The notes beneath the pieces were generated by a model. That model searched no databases, was not told where the DNA came from, and saw only the letters and a list, made by a program, of their open reading frames with translations. Shown piece by piece: positions 51,108 to 62,938 of a stretch of DNA of 64,000 nt (the stretch's first letter is position 1; every line of letters begins with the position of its first letter). Position numbers and translations under genes: made by a program. Location: contig NZ_NRSK01000008.1 in assembly GCF_016584115.1 (NCBI RefSeq), positions 1 to 64,000 of the forward strand. The letters are read 5' to 3'. This stretch comes from Ectothiorhodospira mobilis (GTDB lineage: Bacteria > Pseudomonadota > Gammaproteobacteria > Ectothiorhodospirales > Ectothiorhodospiraceae).

Positions 51108-52544
51108 TCAGGCACCGGGGAAATCGGAGATGCCAAAGCGGGAGGATCCGCCGTGGCGGGGCCCACCCTCGCGCAGCAACGGCACCATCATCACCAGGGC
51201 CGCCACCAGCAGACCGATCTCCAGGTAATAGACCGCAAGGTACCCCGTGGCGGCCCCGGACAGCCCCTCCCCGAAGAGCCCCCAGCCGGCGAACAGCCCG
51301 ACCAGATCGCGCAGGATGCCCCCCAGGGCCATGGCGGCCCCGGCGGCGGTGGCCTGCACCGCCCCCCAGGCCCCCACGGCCATACCGCTCTGATCCCCCT
51401 GGGCAAAGGCCATCATGGCCAGCAGGGTGGCCACCGCGAACAGGCCACCGCCGAATCCGATGAGACCGGTTCCCAGGCGGAAGATGAGGGTGGACTCCAG
51501 GGGGACCGCCGCCACCACGATGAAGAAGGCCCCCACCCCGATGAGCGCCCCCAGGGCCGCCACCCGGTAGGGATCGGCACCCCGGGTAAGCTGGTAGGCC
51601 GCCAGGGAGAAGGCCGCCAGCATCCCCGCCGCCCACAGGGCCGTGAGGGTGGTGGTGGCGGAGACGGACATCCCCAGGATCTCGCCCCCGTAGGGTTCCA
51701 GGAGGATGTCCTGCATGTTCAGCCCCAGGGTACCCAGGCCGATCACCACCAGCAGGCGACGGATCTGGCCATGGGAACTGAAGGAACGCCAGGCCTCCAG
51801 GAAGGGCACGGCCGGTTCATGGCGCGCCTTGGCCCGTTCGTGGTTCACCGCCTCCTGCTTCCACAGGGCCAGGAGATTGAGACCGATGGTGACCACCGCC
51901 GCCCCCTGGAGGACCTCGATGAGCCGTCCGGGGGTGTAGTCCCGCAGCAGCAGGCCGAAGACCGCCGAGGCCAGGAGCATGCCCACCAGCAGGATGACAT
52001 ACAGCAGGGCCACCACCCGGGGCCGCTGCTCCGGCGCGGCCAGGTCCGTGGCCAGGGCGAGACCGGCGGTCTGGGTGGTGTGCATGCCCGCCCCCACCAG
52101 CAGGAAGGCCAGGGCCGCCGCCAGGGGGCCGAGGAAGAAGGGTCCGCTGCCCTCGGAGAGGACCAGCAGGGCAAAGGGCATGATGGCCAGGCCCGCGAAC
52201 TGCAACAGGGTCCCCATCCAGAGATAGGGCACCCGTCGCCAGCCAAAGGCCGATTTGTGGTTGTCCGAGCGGTGTCCCAGCAAGGCCCGCAAGGGGGCAA
52301 AGGTGATGGGCAGGGCCACCATGACCGCCACCAGCCAGGCGGAGACCCCCAGTTCCACCACCATCACCCGGTTCAGGGTGCCGGTGAGCAGCACCATGGA
52401 CATGCCCACCGAGACCTGGAACAGGGCCAGCCGCAGCAGCCGCTGCAGGGGCAGTTCCTCGGTGGCGGCATCCGCGAAGGGCAGGATGCTGGGACCGAAG
52501 CGGTTGATCAGCCCCATGAATGCGCCAGCGCCCTTTTTACCCAT
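51108..52544 (-). CDS. pucC: PucC/LhaA-family bacteriochlorophyll transporter or antenna assembly factor
   Basis: The 478-residue membrane protein has about 12 TM segments and the major-facilitator-like PucC pattern. This includes LFQVSVGMSMVLLTGTLNRV, HRSDNHKSAFGWRRVPYLWM, GAGMHTTQTAGLALATDLA and MQDILLEPYGGEILGM. Members (PucC, LhaA) help place bacteriochlorophyll into LH1 or LH2. Lying after bchL recalls the Rhodobacter order bchL-bchM-lhaA, so LhaA is an alternative name; lying before antenna genes favours PucC. It is 90 bases from bchL. Confidence 0.9.
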   Translation of the reverse strand: MGKKGAGAFMGLINRFGPSILPFADAATEELPLQRLLRLALFQVSVGMSMVLLTGTLNRVMVVELGVSAWLVAVMVALPITFAPLRALLGHRSDNHKSAFGWRRVPYLWMGTLLQFAGLAIMPFALLVLSEGSGPFFLGPLAAALAFLLVGAGMHTTQTAGLALATDLAAPEQRPRVVALLYVILLVGMLLASAVFGLLLRDYTPGRLIEVLQGAAVVTIGLNLLALWKQEAVNHERAKARHEPAVPFLEAWRSFSSHGQIRRLLVVIGLGTLGLNMQDILLEPYGGEILGMSVSATTTLTALWAAGMLAAFSLAAYQLTRGADPYRVAALGALIGVGAFFIVVAAVPLESTLIFRLGTGLIGFGGGLFAVATLLAMMAFAQGDQSGMAVGAWGAVQATAAGAAMALGGILRDLVGLFAGWGLFGEGLSGAATGYLAVYYLEIGLLVAALVMMVPLLREGGPRHGGSSRFGISDFPGA

Positions 52545-52634
52545 GACCGTTCTCCTCCCACCTTAAGCTCGTCGTGCCCGTGAAATCGCCCGGGGCGACC
52601 GCCCCGCTGCCGTATCCCCTCCCCCGGGGTGACA

Positions 52635-53570
<936 letters not shown>

Positions 53571-53713
53571 TTATCGGCCACGGGCAGGGATCGGCCCCGG
53601 CCCCCTGTAATGGGGCGTGGATCACGCTGCATCCATCCTGATGGATGACCGCGGGGCACAGGTGCACCCCGACGGGGGCAGGGCCCGCCACGGCAGACCC
53701 ATGCGGCTGGGCA

Positions 53714-54133
53714 TCAGCCACCGAGTCGGCGGTGATACCAGAGGTTGCGCCCCTCGTTGTAGATCAGCCAGATGATCCCGGCCCAGACCATCAGGTCCGC
53801 CAGGTAGTAGATCAGGGGCCGGCCGCCGTCGGGATCATAGCCCAGCCAGGTCTTCATCCCCATGCCCAGGGTCAGGCCGCCGAAGAACAGCAGCACCGAC
53901 AGGACACGGTGGCGCTGGACGCGATCGTTGAACTCTATCTCCTCCAGTTCCGCGTCGGTCCACTGCCGCTCATCCTGCCCCTCCACGTCGTGATCCTGCG
54001 GGGGGTATTCACTCTCCTGCGGGTGGGCCGTGGCATGCGGCTGCTGCGAGGCGATGGGTACCCCGCAATTCGGGCAGGTGGGCGCCTTATCGGAGACCTG
54101 CCGTCCGCACTCGGGACATTCGATCAAAGCCAT
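53714..54133 (-). CDS. Zinc-ribbon membrane protein of unknown function
   Basis: The 139-residue protein starts with a double CxxC zinc ribbon (CPECGRQVSDKAPTCPNCG, residues 6-24). An acidic linker (about 35-65) follows, then two hydrophobic segments near the C terminus (VLSVLLFFGGLTLGMGM and IYYLADLMVWAGIIWLIY). I do not recognise a named family beyond the zinc ribbon. It lies upstream of bchL on the same strand with a 182-base gap, and no function follows from that. Confidence 0.75.
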   Translation of the reverse strand: MALIECPECGRQVSDKAPTCPNCGVPIASQQPHATAHPQESEYPPQDHDVEGQDERQWTDAELEEIEFNDRVQRHRVLSVLLFFGGLTLGMGMKTWLGYDPDGGRPLIYYLADLMVWAGIIWLIYNEGRNLWYHRRLGG

Positions 54134-54324
54134 GTTTCTTCATCCCCTTCGAAAGCAGAACGCCCCGACCCCGGGCATGCCCGGCAGGGCGGCGGATCGG
54201 ATCGTCAATCCGCTGCATGATACAAGGCGATCCTCACCTGGTGAATACTTGTCCGCCCGTAGCGGCCTGTGCACCCAGGATTCGGGGTGCGCGCCGGGCC
54301 GGATGGGAGACGGCGGGCAGGGAT

Positions 54325-55764
<1,440 letters not shown>

Positions 55765-57390
55765 TCAGACCTTGAAGCGGCCCACCCGGTCCTGCAGATC
55801 CGCCGCCAGCCGGGCCAGCTCCTCGCTGGCGGAGGCGATCTGATCGGCCCCGGAAGCCGTGTGCTCCACACCGTCGTTGATGTTAACCACGTTGCGGTTC
55901 ACCTCCTCGGCGACGGCGGACTGCTCCTCGGCGGCGCTGGCGATCTGGCTGTTCATGTCGTTGAGGGTGCCGACGGAGCGGGTGATCACCTCCAGGGACT
56001 GCCCGGCACGACCCGCCTGGTCCACCCCGTCCCGTGCGCTGGAGCGCCCCTGATCCATGGCCTTCACCGCCTTGGAGGCCCCGGACTGCAGGCGCTCGAT
56101 CATTTCCTGCACCTCGTTGGTGGATTCCTGGGTGCGGCTGGCCAGGGTGCGCACCTCGTCCGCCACCACGGCAAAGCCACGCCCCTGCTCCCCGGCCCGG
56201 GCCGCCTCGATGGCGGCGTTCAGGGCCAGCAGGTTGGTCTGCTCGGCGATACCCCGGATCACGTCCAGCACCTTGCCGATCTCCTCGCTGTCGGCGGAGA
56301 GGCGGTGGATCACCTCGGCGGCGTTCTCCACCTCCCGGGCCAGGTTCTCGATGGTGTGGACGGTCTGCGCCACCTCCTGGCTGCCGGACTGGGCCTGTTC
56401 GTCGGTGGTGCGGGTGGTCTGGGCCGCCTCGGTGGCGTTGCGTGCCACCTCCTGCACGGTGCTGGTCATCTGGTTCATGGCGGTGGCCACCTGCTCCACC
56501 TCCGATTTCTGGTGCTGCACCTGCTGGCGGGTCTCGCCGCTGGTGGCCGAGAGCTCCTCCGCCGCCGCCGCCAGTTGCGAGGCGGCCCCCACCACCTGCT
56601 TCACCAGTTCGTGCACCCGGTCGGCGAAGCCGTTGAAGGCCCGGGACAGATCACCGATCTCGTCCCGGCTTTCCACCGGCAGGCGCTGGGTCAGGTCCCC
56701 GTCGCCTTCGGCGATGGCCCGCAGATGGGCGGTGGTGGCCCGCACCGGACGCACGATGGCGCGGGTGATGAGAAGACCCAGCCCCCCGGCCACAAGGATG
56801 CCCAGCACGGCCGCCAACCCCATGACGGAGTTCGCGGTGGCAGCGGCGGCGCGGGCCGAATCGTCCGCAGCGCGCCGCTCACGGGTCAGGTCCTGTTTGA
56901 GGTCCGCGAACAGGTCCTGCAGGGTGGCCAGCTCCACCAGGGTGCGGTCCCGGTAGATGCGCAGGGCCTCGTCCCGATTCCCCGCCTCCTGGGCCTCGAG
57001 GATGTCATGGGCGCTGTGATGCAGGCGCTGATGCGGGGCCTCGATGGCGTCGAAGGTGCGGCGGAAGGAATCGGGGGCCTCGGTGTAGGCGGGGCTGTCC
57101 CGGAAATCGTAATACCACTGACCGAAGTCGCAGCGGGTGGGGTCCAGCTGGCCGGAAAAACTGGCCCCCAGGATGAAGGTGTTGGCCAGGTTATTGACCC
57201 AGGCCAGGTGATCCACCTCCTTCTCCACCTGAAACAGGGCCTGCTCATAGGCCGCGGCGGAGGTGTCATGGGCCGTTCCGAGACGGTTCAGGCCCAGCCA
57301 GCCGATGAGGGCGACGATCACCAGGAGTGTCAGGATCAAGCCGAACGACAGGGCCAGCTTGCGCCCGATCGTGAGGGAGGAAACCTTCAT
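55765..57390 (-). CDS. Methyl-accepting chemotaxis protein with CZB-like periplasmic domain
   Basis: The 541-residue receptor starts [17 protein letters not shown]; an in-frame start 52 codons upstream is less likely. TM1 (about 12-32) is followed by a periplasmic domain (about 40-185) with His61 ([12 protein letters not shown]), Cys87 ([12 protein letters not shown]), His120 and His124 (EAPHQRLHH). That is the ligand pattern of the chemoreceptor zinc-binding CZB domain, which is usually cytoplasmic. TM2 (about 189-212), HAMP (about 212-262) and a signalling hairpin with [20 protein letters not shown] follow. No pentapeptide tether is seen. The ligand may be zinc or an oxidant. Confidence 0.85.
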   Translation of the reverse strand: MKVSSLTIGRKLALSFGLILTLLVIVALIGWLGLNRLGTAHDTSAAAYEQALFQVEKEVDHLAWVNNLANTFILGASFSGQLDPTRCDFGQWYYDFRDSPAYTEAPDSFRRTFDAIEAPHQRLHHSAHDILEAQEAGNRDEALRIYRDRTLVELATLQDLFADLKQDLTRERRAADDSARAAAATANSVMGLAAVLGILVAGGLGLLITRAIVRPVRATTAHLRAIAEGDGDLTQRLPVESRDEIGDLSRAFNGFADRVHELVKQVVGAASQLAAAAEELSATSGETRQQVQHQKSEVEQVATAMNQMTSTVQEVARNATEAAQTTRTTDEQAQSGSQEVAQTVHTIENLAREVENAAEVIHRLSADSEEIGKVLDVIRGIAEQTNLLALNAAIEAARAGEQGRGFAVVADEVRTLASRTQESTNEVQEMIERLQSGASKAVKAMDQGRSSARDGVDQAGRAGQSLEVITRSVGTLNDMNSQIASAAEEQSAVAEEVNRNVVNINDGVEHTASGADQIASASEELARLAADLQDRVGRFKV

Positions 57391-57485
57391 TCTCTGCCCA
57401 CCTTTGGTTCTTGTCGCGCCGAAGGACGCGTCTTTATATGCACGCCCGGGGCCCTGACCCCGATGGCGCGTTCCTCCCTGAGGGG

Positions 57486-60400
57486 TTATCCATCGCCCCG
57501 GGCACCGCGTGCCCCGCCCGCCGATGCTCGCGGTATCGGCCGACAAGGCCGTGACTTGAAGGTGACAACCATCAAGCCGGCCATCCTAGGCCCTTCACCC
57601 CCCCCCCTTTCAAAGACCCGCACACAGTCGCGGCCACTGGACTTGGCCCGGTAGAGGGCCTTGTCGGCCCGCTGCAGGGCCTCGTCCGGGGAGCGATCCC
57701 CGGGCCGCAGTTGCGTGATGCCGATGCTCACGGTGACCGGGATGCAGGCCCCCTCCACGGACACGGGCTGATCCGCCACCCGGGCGCGCAGTCGTTCGGC
57801 CATCTTCTGCGCATCCCCGATGCCGGCATCGGGCAGGAGTACGGCGAACTCCTCCCCCCCCACCCGTCCGGCCAGGTCGATGCGCCGCAACCCCTCGCGC
57901 ATCACCCCCGCGAACTGGCGCAGCACGGTATCCCCCGCGGAGTGACCATAGCGGTCGTTCACCGCCTTGAAGTGATCCAGGTCCAGCATGAGCACGGCGG
58001 CCTCGTTGTCGGGATGGCGCGACAACCGGGCCAGTTCCTCGGAGACCCGGGCCAGGAAGTGGCGCCGGTTGGCCAGCCCCGTGAGGTAATCGGTGGTGGC
58101 CAGGGCCCGCAGTTCCTCCTCCAGGCGCTTGCGTTCGCTGATATCGGCCACCGTGCCCACCATGCGCAGGGGGCGCCCGTCGTCGTCGCGGCGCACCACC
58201 AGCCCCCGGGCCAGGATCCATCTCCAGACCCCGTCCCCGGCGCGCACCCGGTGCTCGAAGACATAATGGGGGCTTTGCCCCCGCAGATGCGCGTCCAGGG
58301 CGGCCTCCAGCGGGGCCTGGTCCTCGGGATGCACCCGTGCGATCCAGTCCTTCGCGCAACGCATGCCGCTGCCACAGGACAGCCCCAGGATCTCGTCGCA
58401 GCGGGGGGAATAGAGCACCCGGTCGGAGGGCAGATCCCAGTCCCAGACCCCGTCGCCGGCACCTTCGATGGCGAACCGCCAGCGCTCGGCGTTCTCCCGC
58501 AGGGTCTGGCTGTCCCGGGTGCGCTCGATGGCGATGGCCGCGAGGTTGGCCTTGTCCTGGATCTGGCGCATCTCGCCCTCGTCCGGGGCCCCGGCCACCG
58601 CCCGGAAGATGGCGGAAACCCCCAGCACCTCCCCGGTGGAGGCCAGGATGGGTACTGCCCAGCAGGCCACCATCCCCGCTTCCCGGGCCGCGTCCAGGGC
58701 CTGCGTCCAGGCGGGATCGCGGGTGATGTCGTGGCTGATCACCGTCTGACGCGTGGCCACCGCCCGGGCACAGCCCCCGGCCCCGGACTGGATCCGGATG
58801 CGCTGCAGGCAGGATCGGAAACCGGGGGGCAACCCCGGCGCCACTGCCAGACGCAGGAAGTTCCCGTCCTTCTCGGTGAGCAGGATGGCACAGCACTGGG
58901 TGATGGGGTCTTCCACCTCCTCAACCCCCTCCGCCAGGGCCTCCAGGATCAACTGCAGATCCGCCCCATGGGCCAGCAGGGAGAGCACGCGGTTGCGCGC
59001 CACCTCCCGCCGCTCGTGGCGTCTGCGCTCGGTGATGTCCGTGAGCACCCCTTCCAGGGCCAGAAGCTCCCCGTCGGGACCGTAGGTGGCATAGCTGTAG
59101 TCCTCGATCCACAGCCATTCCCCCCGGGCGGTCCGCAGGCGATATTCCCGGCGGAAGCGGCGGCGCCGATGGCGGATATGATTCCGGATTTCCCGCTCCA
59201 CCCGCGCCCGGTCCCGCGGGTGCATCAGCTCCATAAACGGGCGCTCCCGGGACACCAGTTCGGCCGCGGAATATCCCCAGCGGGCCACGTTGGCGGAGAT
59301 GTATTCCAGGGGCCAGCCCGGACGCGGGAGCCAGCGGCAGACCACCACGGGACTGGACTCCACCACCTTGCGCGTGGTCTCCAGGGCCTCCGCCGCCGTG
59401 ATGCGATCCACCGCCAGGGAGAGATTACCCGCCATCTCCTGCAGCAGGGCCGTCACCTGCTCGCTGAAGACCCCGGGCTCATCGGCGAAGAGATTGAGGG
59501 TGCCGGTAACGGCCCCACGACGGCCCAGGGTGAAACGGGCCAGGGCGCGCTGTCCCGCCTGTGCAGCGGCCCGTGTCTCGGAAAGACCGCCGTGATTCAC
59601 CTCCAGGTCATTGAGGACGAGGGGGTTCGCCCGCTGCCCGTCCCCCGGCAGCCATTCCCGGGCGCTGGCCTGCGGGTCCACATCCCCCACGTCGGCCCCG
59701 GCGCGGGCGAAGAGACGCAGGCTGCGCACATCCATGGCCTCCCAGAGTCCGATCCAGCAGGCGCTGAATCCCCCCACCTCCACGGCCATGTGGCAGACCC
59801 GGTGCAGCAACTCCCGCAATCCCACCTCGCGCACGATGGCCTGGTTCACCTGTCCCAGCAGTTGCCCCATCCGCCGCAGCCGCTGGGTTCGGCGCATGAA
59901 CTGCCGCAGATGGGTCATATCCCTCAGGATCACGGCACAGCAGCGCAATGTGCCGTCGGCGGCGCACACCGCCCGACGCTCCAGATGGGCGTGGATCATG
60001 CGCCCCCCCACCCCCTGGAGAAGCTGCTCCCCCACATGGATGACCTCCTCCCCGGCACACATACGGTGGAAGAGATGACGATCGGCGGCGCGCTCCTGGG
60101 GAGGGACCAGGTCGCACCAGGCCATGGCCTCCAGATCCTCCCGGGAATAGCCCAGGATTTCCCCGAAGCGGTCGTTGAAGCCCAGCCAGGCACTCCCCTC
60201 GGGGGAGACCAGGGCCATGCCCACCGCATGCAGGTCATAGAAGTGGCGCAATGTGGTCTCACCGTCCACCGGGGAGCCGAGGGGCGGCATGCGCTCAGCG
60301 AGGATGAACAGGAACGATCCCGGATCGGCATCCTTGCGGGGGGCGTGCAGGACCAGGAGATCGGCCCGGAAGGCACGCCTGCCGGTATCCATAAGGTGCA

Positions 60401-60638
60401 GGCTCCGGGCCAGGGCCCCGCCCTTCCCGCGGGCTTCCTCCAGGAGATGATCCAGCAGCCCCGGGTCCTCACCCGCGAGGAAGTCCGCCACCCGCGCCGG
60501 CGTTCCGTCCCCGCCGATCTGCGTCCCCAGGATATCGGCCGCGGTCTCGTTGGCGGCGAGGATGCCCCCCACCCGATCCACCCGCAGACGGGCCAACGGC
60601 AGGGTCGCCATTTCAATATCCGAAAGCCCCCAGTCCAT
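57486..60638 (-). CDS. Diguanylate cyclase with multiple PAS and GAF domains
   Basis: The 1050-residue protein makes c-di-GMP. The C-terminal GGDEF domain is intact ([18 protein letters not shown] near 927-931) and has the inhibitory I-site RRID five residues upstream. In front are at least three PAS domains (one with [18 protein letters not shown], one with [13 protein letters not shown]) and two GAF-like domains (around [17 protein letters not shown] and [17 protein letters not shown]). No TM segment is seen, so it is cytoplasmic. The ATG at 60638 follows a GGGGAGA; in-frame ATGs upstream are possible. A basic tail of about 40 residues follows the GGDEF domain. Confidence 0.88.
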   Translation of the reverse strand: MDWGLSDIEMATLPLARLRVDRVGGILAANETAADILGTQIGGDGTPARVADFLAGEDPGLLDHLLEEARGKGGALARSLHLMDTGRRAFRADLLVLHAPRKDADPGSFLFILAERMPPLGSPVDGETTLRHFYDLHAVGMALVSPEGSAWLGFNDRFGEILGYSREDLEAMAWCDLVPPQERAADRHLFHRMCAGEEVIHVGEQLLQGVGGRMIHAHLERRAVCAADGTLRCCAVILRDMTHLRQFMRRTQRLRRMGQLLGQVNQAIVREVGLRELLHRVCHMAVEVGGFSACWIGLWEAMDVRSLRLFARAGADVGDVDPQASAREWLPGDGQRANPLVLNDLEVNHGGLSETRAAAQAGQRALARFTLGRRGAVTGTLNLFADEPGVFSEQVTALLQEMAGNLSLAVDRITAAEALETTRKVVESSPVVVCRWLPRPGWPLEYISANVARWGYSAAELVSRERPFMELMHPRDRARVEREIRNHIRHRRRRFRREYRLRTARGEWLWIEDYSYATYGPDGELLALEGVLTDITERRRHERREVARNRVLSLLAHGADLQLILEALAEGVEEVEDPITQCCAILLTEKDGNFLRLAVAPGLPPGFRSCLQRIRIQSGAGGCARAVATRQTVISHDITRDPAWTQALDAAREAGMVACWAVPILASTGEVLGVSAIFRAVAGAPDEGEMRQIQDKANLAAIAIERTRDSQTLRENAERWRFAIEGAGDGVWDWDLPSDRVLYSPRCDEILGLSCGSGMRCAKDWIARVHPEDQAPLEAALDAHLRGQSPHYVFEHRVRAGDGVWRWILARGLVVRRDDDGRPLRMVGTVADISERKRLEEELRALATTDYLTGLANRRHFLARVSEELARLSRHPDNEAAVLMLDLDHFKAVNDRYGHSAGDTVLRQFAGVMREGLRRIDLAGRVGGEEFAVLLPDAGIGDAQKMAERLRARVADQPVSVEGACIPVTVSIGITQLRPGDRSPDEALQRADKALYRAKSSGRDCVRVFERGGGEGPRMAGLMVVTFKSRPCRPIPRASAGGARGARGDG

Positions 60639-61056
60639 TCTCCCCGGGGGGTTCCATTCCCGTGCTGTCCACGCCCCTTCCCGCATCGCTTCCCACCGGT
60701 CTCCAGAGTCGGCCCCCGATCCCCGGGAACCGAAGGCATTCCCTGGCCACAGAGGGGCGGCGATCCATTCAAAGCGGTGAACAGCGTCCCGCCTTGTCCC
60801 CTTAAGGACAAGCATAGACCTTTTCACGGCCCCCATCGGGGTGCCCCGCGCCCGGATGGGCCCATCCGGGGAAGATCAGGGAGTGGCGCCACCATGGGCG
60901 CACCCCATACGGGAAGGAACCGGGCTGGGAAGGAAGAAAGCTAAAAAGGAAGGTAATAAAAAAAGCAAAGGACCCGTTCGGGACCTTTGCTTTCAGCCAT
61001 GTTTAGTGGCTCTCACTCTTGACAGCACTTTGTCTGTGTTCAAGAATGACTGATTA
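60639..61056. other. Gap between diguanylate cyclase and tRNA-Glu
   Basis: These 418 bases contain the probable promoter and leader of the diguanylate cyclase (its frame remains open to 60836) and the terminator of tRNA-Glu (60952-60993). The stretch 60935-61056 is AT-rich. I see no protein gene in it. Confidence 0.5.
60952..60993 (-). terminator. Intrinsic terminator of tRNA-Glu
   Basis: On the minus strand AAAGCAAAGG-TCCCG-AA-CGGG-T-CCTTTGCTTT forms a stem of about 15 base pairs with one mismatch and a short loop. It is followed by TTTTTATTA. It lies 64 bases after the CCA end of tRNA-Glu. Confidence 0.85.
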
Positions 61057-61132
61057 TGGCGTCCCCACGGGGATTCGAACCCCGGTCGCCGCCGTGAAAG
61101 GGCGGTGTCCTAGGCCTCTAGACGATGGGGAC
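61057..61132 (-). tRNA. tRNA-Glu(TTC): tRNA-Glu (anticodon TTC)
   Basis: The minus strand reads GTCCCCATCGTCTAGAGGCC at the 5' end, and the anticodon stem CCGCC/GGCGG encloses CTTTCAC, giving anticodon TTC. The T arm is CCGGGGTTCGAATCCCCG. The discriminator is G and CCA is encoded (61057-61059). It lies downstream of tRNA-Ala and gltX, whose product charges it. Confidence 0.97.
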
Positions 61133-61145
61133 TAGAGAAAACGTT

Positions 61146-61173
61146 ATTTTAACAACAAAATCTTTTTTTGCAA
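61146..61173 (-). promoter_or_regulatory. Possible promoter of tRNA-Glu
   Basis: On the minus strand TTGCAA (61168-61173) and TAAAAT (61146-61151) are 16 bases apart and end 14 bases before the tRNA. The surrounding gap (61133-61327) is unusually AT-rich. tRNA-Glu may therefore have its own start besides read-through from tRNA-Ala. Confidence 0.5.
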
Positions 61174-61327
61174 ATCCAAATATACCTGCAAAAAAAATTA
61201 AATCATCTTTTATGCAGGCCGATGCAAAACCGAGCATCTTGATCCGTAAAAGTCTTTTGCTTCAGGCAGTTGATTCATCCACCTGAAACAAAATGAATAC
61301 CCTGATCCCTGGGCATTTCATCTGATT

Positions 61328-61403
61328 TGGTGGAGCCAGGCGGGATCGAACCGCCGACCTCCTGCATGCCATGCAGGCGCTCTCCCAGCTGAGCTATGGC
61401 CCC
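61328..61403 (-). tRNA. tRNA-Ala(GGC): tRNA-Ala (anticodon GGC)
   Basis: The minus strand begins GGGGCCATAGCTCAGCTGGG. The anticodon stem CCTGC/GCAGG encloses ATGGCAT, giving anticodon GGC. The T arm is GGCGGTTCGATCCCGCC, and A-CCA is encoded at the 3' end (61328-61331). It lies 35 bases after gltX. Confidence 0.97.
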
Positions 61404-61423
61404 ATGTTGCGAAGAAGTTGCGT

Positions 61424-61452
61424 ACTATACAGACCGCTTCATGCGTTGTCAA
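61424..61452 (-). promoter_or_regulatory. Strong promoter of tRNA-Ala, overlapping the gltX 3' end
   Basis: The minus strand has TTGACA (61447-61452), 17 bases, and TATAGT (61424-61429): a perfect -35, optimal spacing and a near-consensus -10. The -35 lies inside the last codons of gltX, whose stop is at 61439. The start of transcription would fall about 15 bases before the tRNA. Confidence 0.85.
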
Positions 61453-62854
61453 CCGTTTTTGTTTCAATCCATTGAACGGCGTTTTCAACGCGCTTCAGTG
61501 TCCGTTCCCGACCGATCAAACGCAGGGTCTGATCGATGGGTGGGGATACTGTTCCCCCGGTGACGGCCACCCGAAGCGGCTGTGCAACTTTTCCTAATTT
61601 TAACCCCATCCGTTCCGAAACATCAATCACTGTTTGATGGATCGGGCCATCCTCCCACTGCGCCAGGGCCCCCAGGGCACCGTGCAGGGCCTGCAGTACC
61701 GGGGCGCTCTCGGGAGTGAGGTTCTTGCGCGCCGCCTTCTCGTCGTAGGCCTCCACCTCCCGATAGAAATAGAGGCTGTTGTCCGCCATCTCCACCAGGG
61801 TCTTGGCCCGCTCCCGCTGGGCCTCCACCACGTCCCGCAGCGGCGGATCACAGGCGGGGTCCACGTCCCGCTGGCCCATGTGCCAGGAGAGCTGGCGCGC
61901 CACATGATCCGTGCTCAGGGTCTTCAGGTAATGCTGGTTCAGCCACAGCAGCTTTTCGGGGTTGATGGCCGAGGCGGAGTGGTTCACGTCCTCGATATCG
62001 AACAGTTCGATCAGCTCGTCCAGGGAGAAGATCTCCTGGTCCCCATGGGCCCAGCCCAGACGCACCAGATAGTTGAGCAGGGCCTCGGGGAGATAGCCCT
62101 CGTCCCGGTACTGCATGACGCTCACGGCGCCGTGGCGCTTGGAGAGTTTGGCCCCGTCCGGGCCCAGGATCATGGGGAGATGGGCGTACCGGGGCGGCTC
62201 CACCCCCAGGGCCTTGAGGATGTTGATCTGACGGGGGGTGTTGTTGAGATGGTCGTCCCCCCGGATGACATGGGTGATGCCCATGTCCCAGTCGTCCACC
62301 ACCACCGTGAGGTTGTAGGTGGGGGTGCCGTCGGAGCGGGCGATGATCAGGTCGTCCAGTTCGCTGTTCTGGAAGATGACCCGGCCGCGCACCATGTCAT
62401 CCACCACCGTGATCCCCTCCAGGGGGTTCTTGAAGCGGATCACCGGCTCCACCCCTTCCCGGGGCTCCTTGCGCATGCGGCAGCGGCCGTCGTAGCGGGG
62501 CTTCTCCTTGCGGGCCATCTGCTCCTCGCGCATGGCCTCCAGCTCTTCCTTGGTGCAGTAGCAGTAGTAGGCGTGCCCCTCATCCAGCAGGCGCTGCACC
62601 ACCTCCTTGTACCGGTCGAAACGCTGGGTCTGGTAGAAGGGGCCCTCGTCGTACTCCAGCCCCAGCCAGCTCATCCCCTCCAGGATGGCGTTCACCGATT
62701 CGGCGTTGGAACGGGCCAGATCGGTGTCCTCCACCCGGAGCACGAACTCGCCGCCGTGCTTGCGGGCGTACAGCCAGGAGAACAGCGCCGTGCGGGCGCC
62801 GCCGATGTGGAGATAACCGGTGGGGCTCGGAGCGAATCGGGTGCGGACTTTCAT
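61439..62854 (-). CDS. gltX: Glutamyl-tRNA synthetase
   Basis: The 471-residue class I synthetase has the HIGH motif in FAPSPTGYLHIGGARTALF and the KMSKS motif as KLSKRHGAVSV. A Zn-like Cys region (YYCYCTKEELEAM ... CRM) is present, as is GDDHLNNTPRQINIL. The C-terminal helical anticodon-binding domain runs from about 340 to 465. It charges tRNA-Glu, encoded just downstream, and supplies glutamyl-tRNA for tetrapyrrole (C5) synthesis. That matters for a bacteriochlorophyll-making cell only if the C5 route is used, which is known for gammaproteobacteria. Confidence 0.97.
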   Translation of the reverse strand: MKVRTRFAPSPTGYLHIGGARTALFSWLYARKHGGEFVLRVEDTDLARSNAESVNAILEGMSWLGLEYDEGPFYQTQRFDRYKEVVQRLLDEGHAYYCYCTKEELEAMREEQMARKEKPRYDGRCRMRKEPREGVEPVIRFKNPLEGITVVDDMVRGRVIFQNSELDDLIIARSDGTPTYNLTVVVDDWDMGITHVIRGDDHLNNTPRQINILKALGVEPPRYAHLPMILGPDGAKLSKRHGAVSVMQYRDEGYLPEALLNYLVRLGWAHGDQEIFSLDELIELFDIEDVNHSASAINPEKLLWLNQHYLKTLSTDHVARQLSWHMGQRDVDPACDPPLRDVVEAQRERAKTLVEMADNSLYFYREVEAYDEKAARKNLTPESAPVLQALHGALGALAQWEDGPIHQTVIDVSERMGLKLGKVAQPLRVAVTGGTVSPPIDQTLRLIGRERTLKRVENAVQWIETKTVDNA

Positions 62855-62908
62855 AAAGGCCCTCTGTCTACCAGGGGTGGACGATCAAGCCGCATAGAGT
62901 AGCAGAGC

Positions 62909-62933
62909 CCCGGCGGGGCTTCATCCCGCCGGG
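62909..62933 (-). terminator. Hairpin between cobS and gltX
   Basis: CCCGGCGGG and CCCGCCGGG are exact complements around a 7-base loop, 6 bases after the cobS stop on the minus strand. Only GGGGCTCT follows, with no good U tract. It probably limits read-through from cobS into gltX. Confidence 0.5.
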
Positions 62934-62938
62934 ACCCC

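Noticed and set aside
57391-57485. Sigma-28 promoter before the chemoreceptor
   Set aside because: TAAAG is present at the right place, but the -10 (GCGACAAG) matches GCCGATAA poorly.
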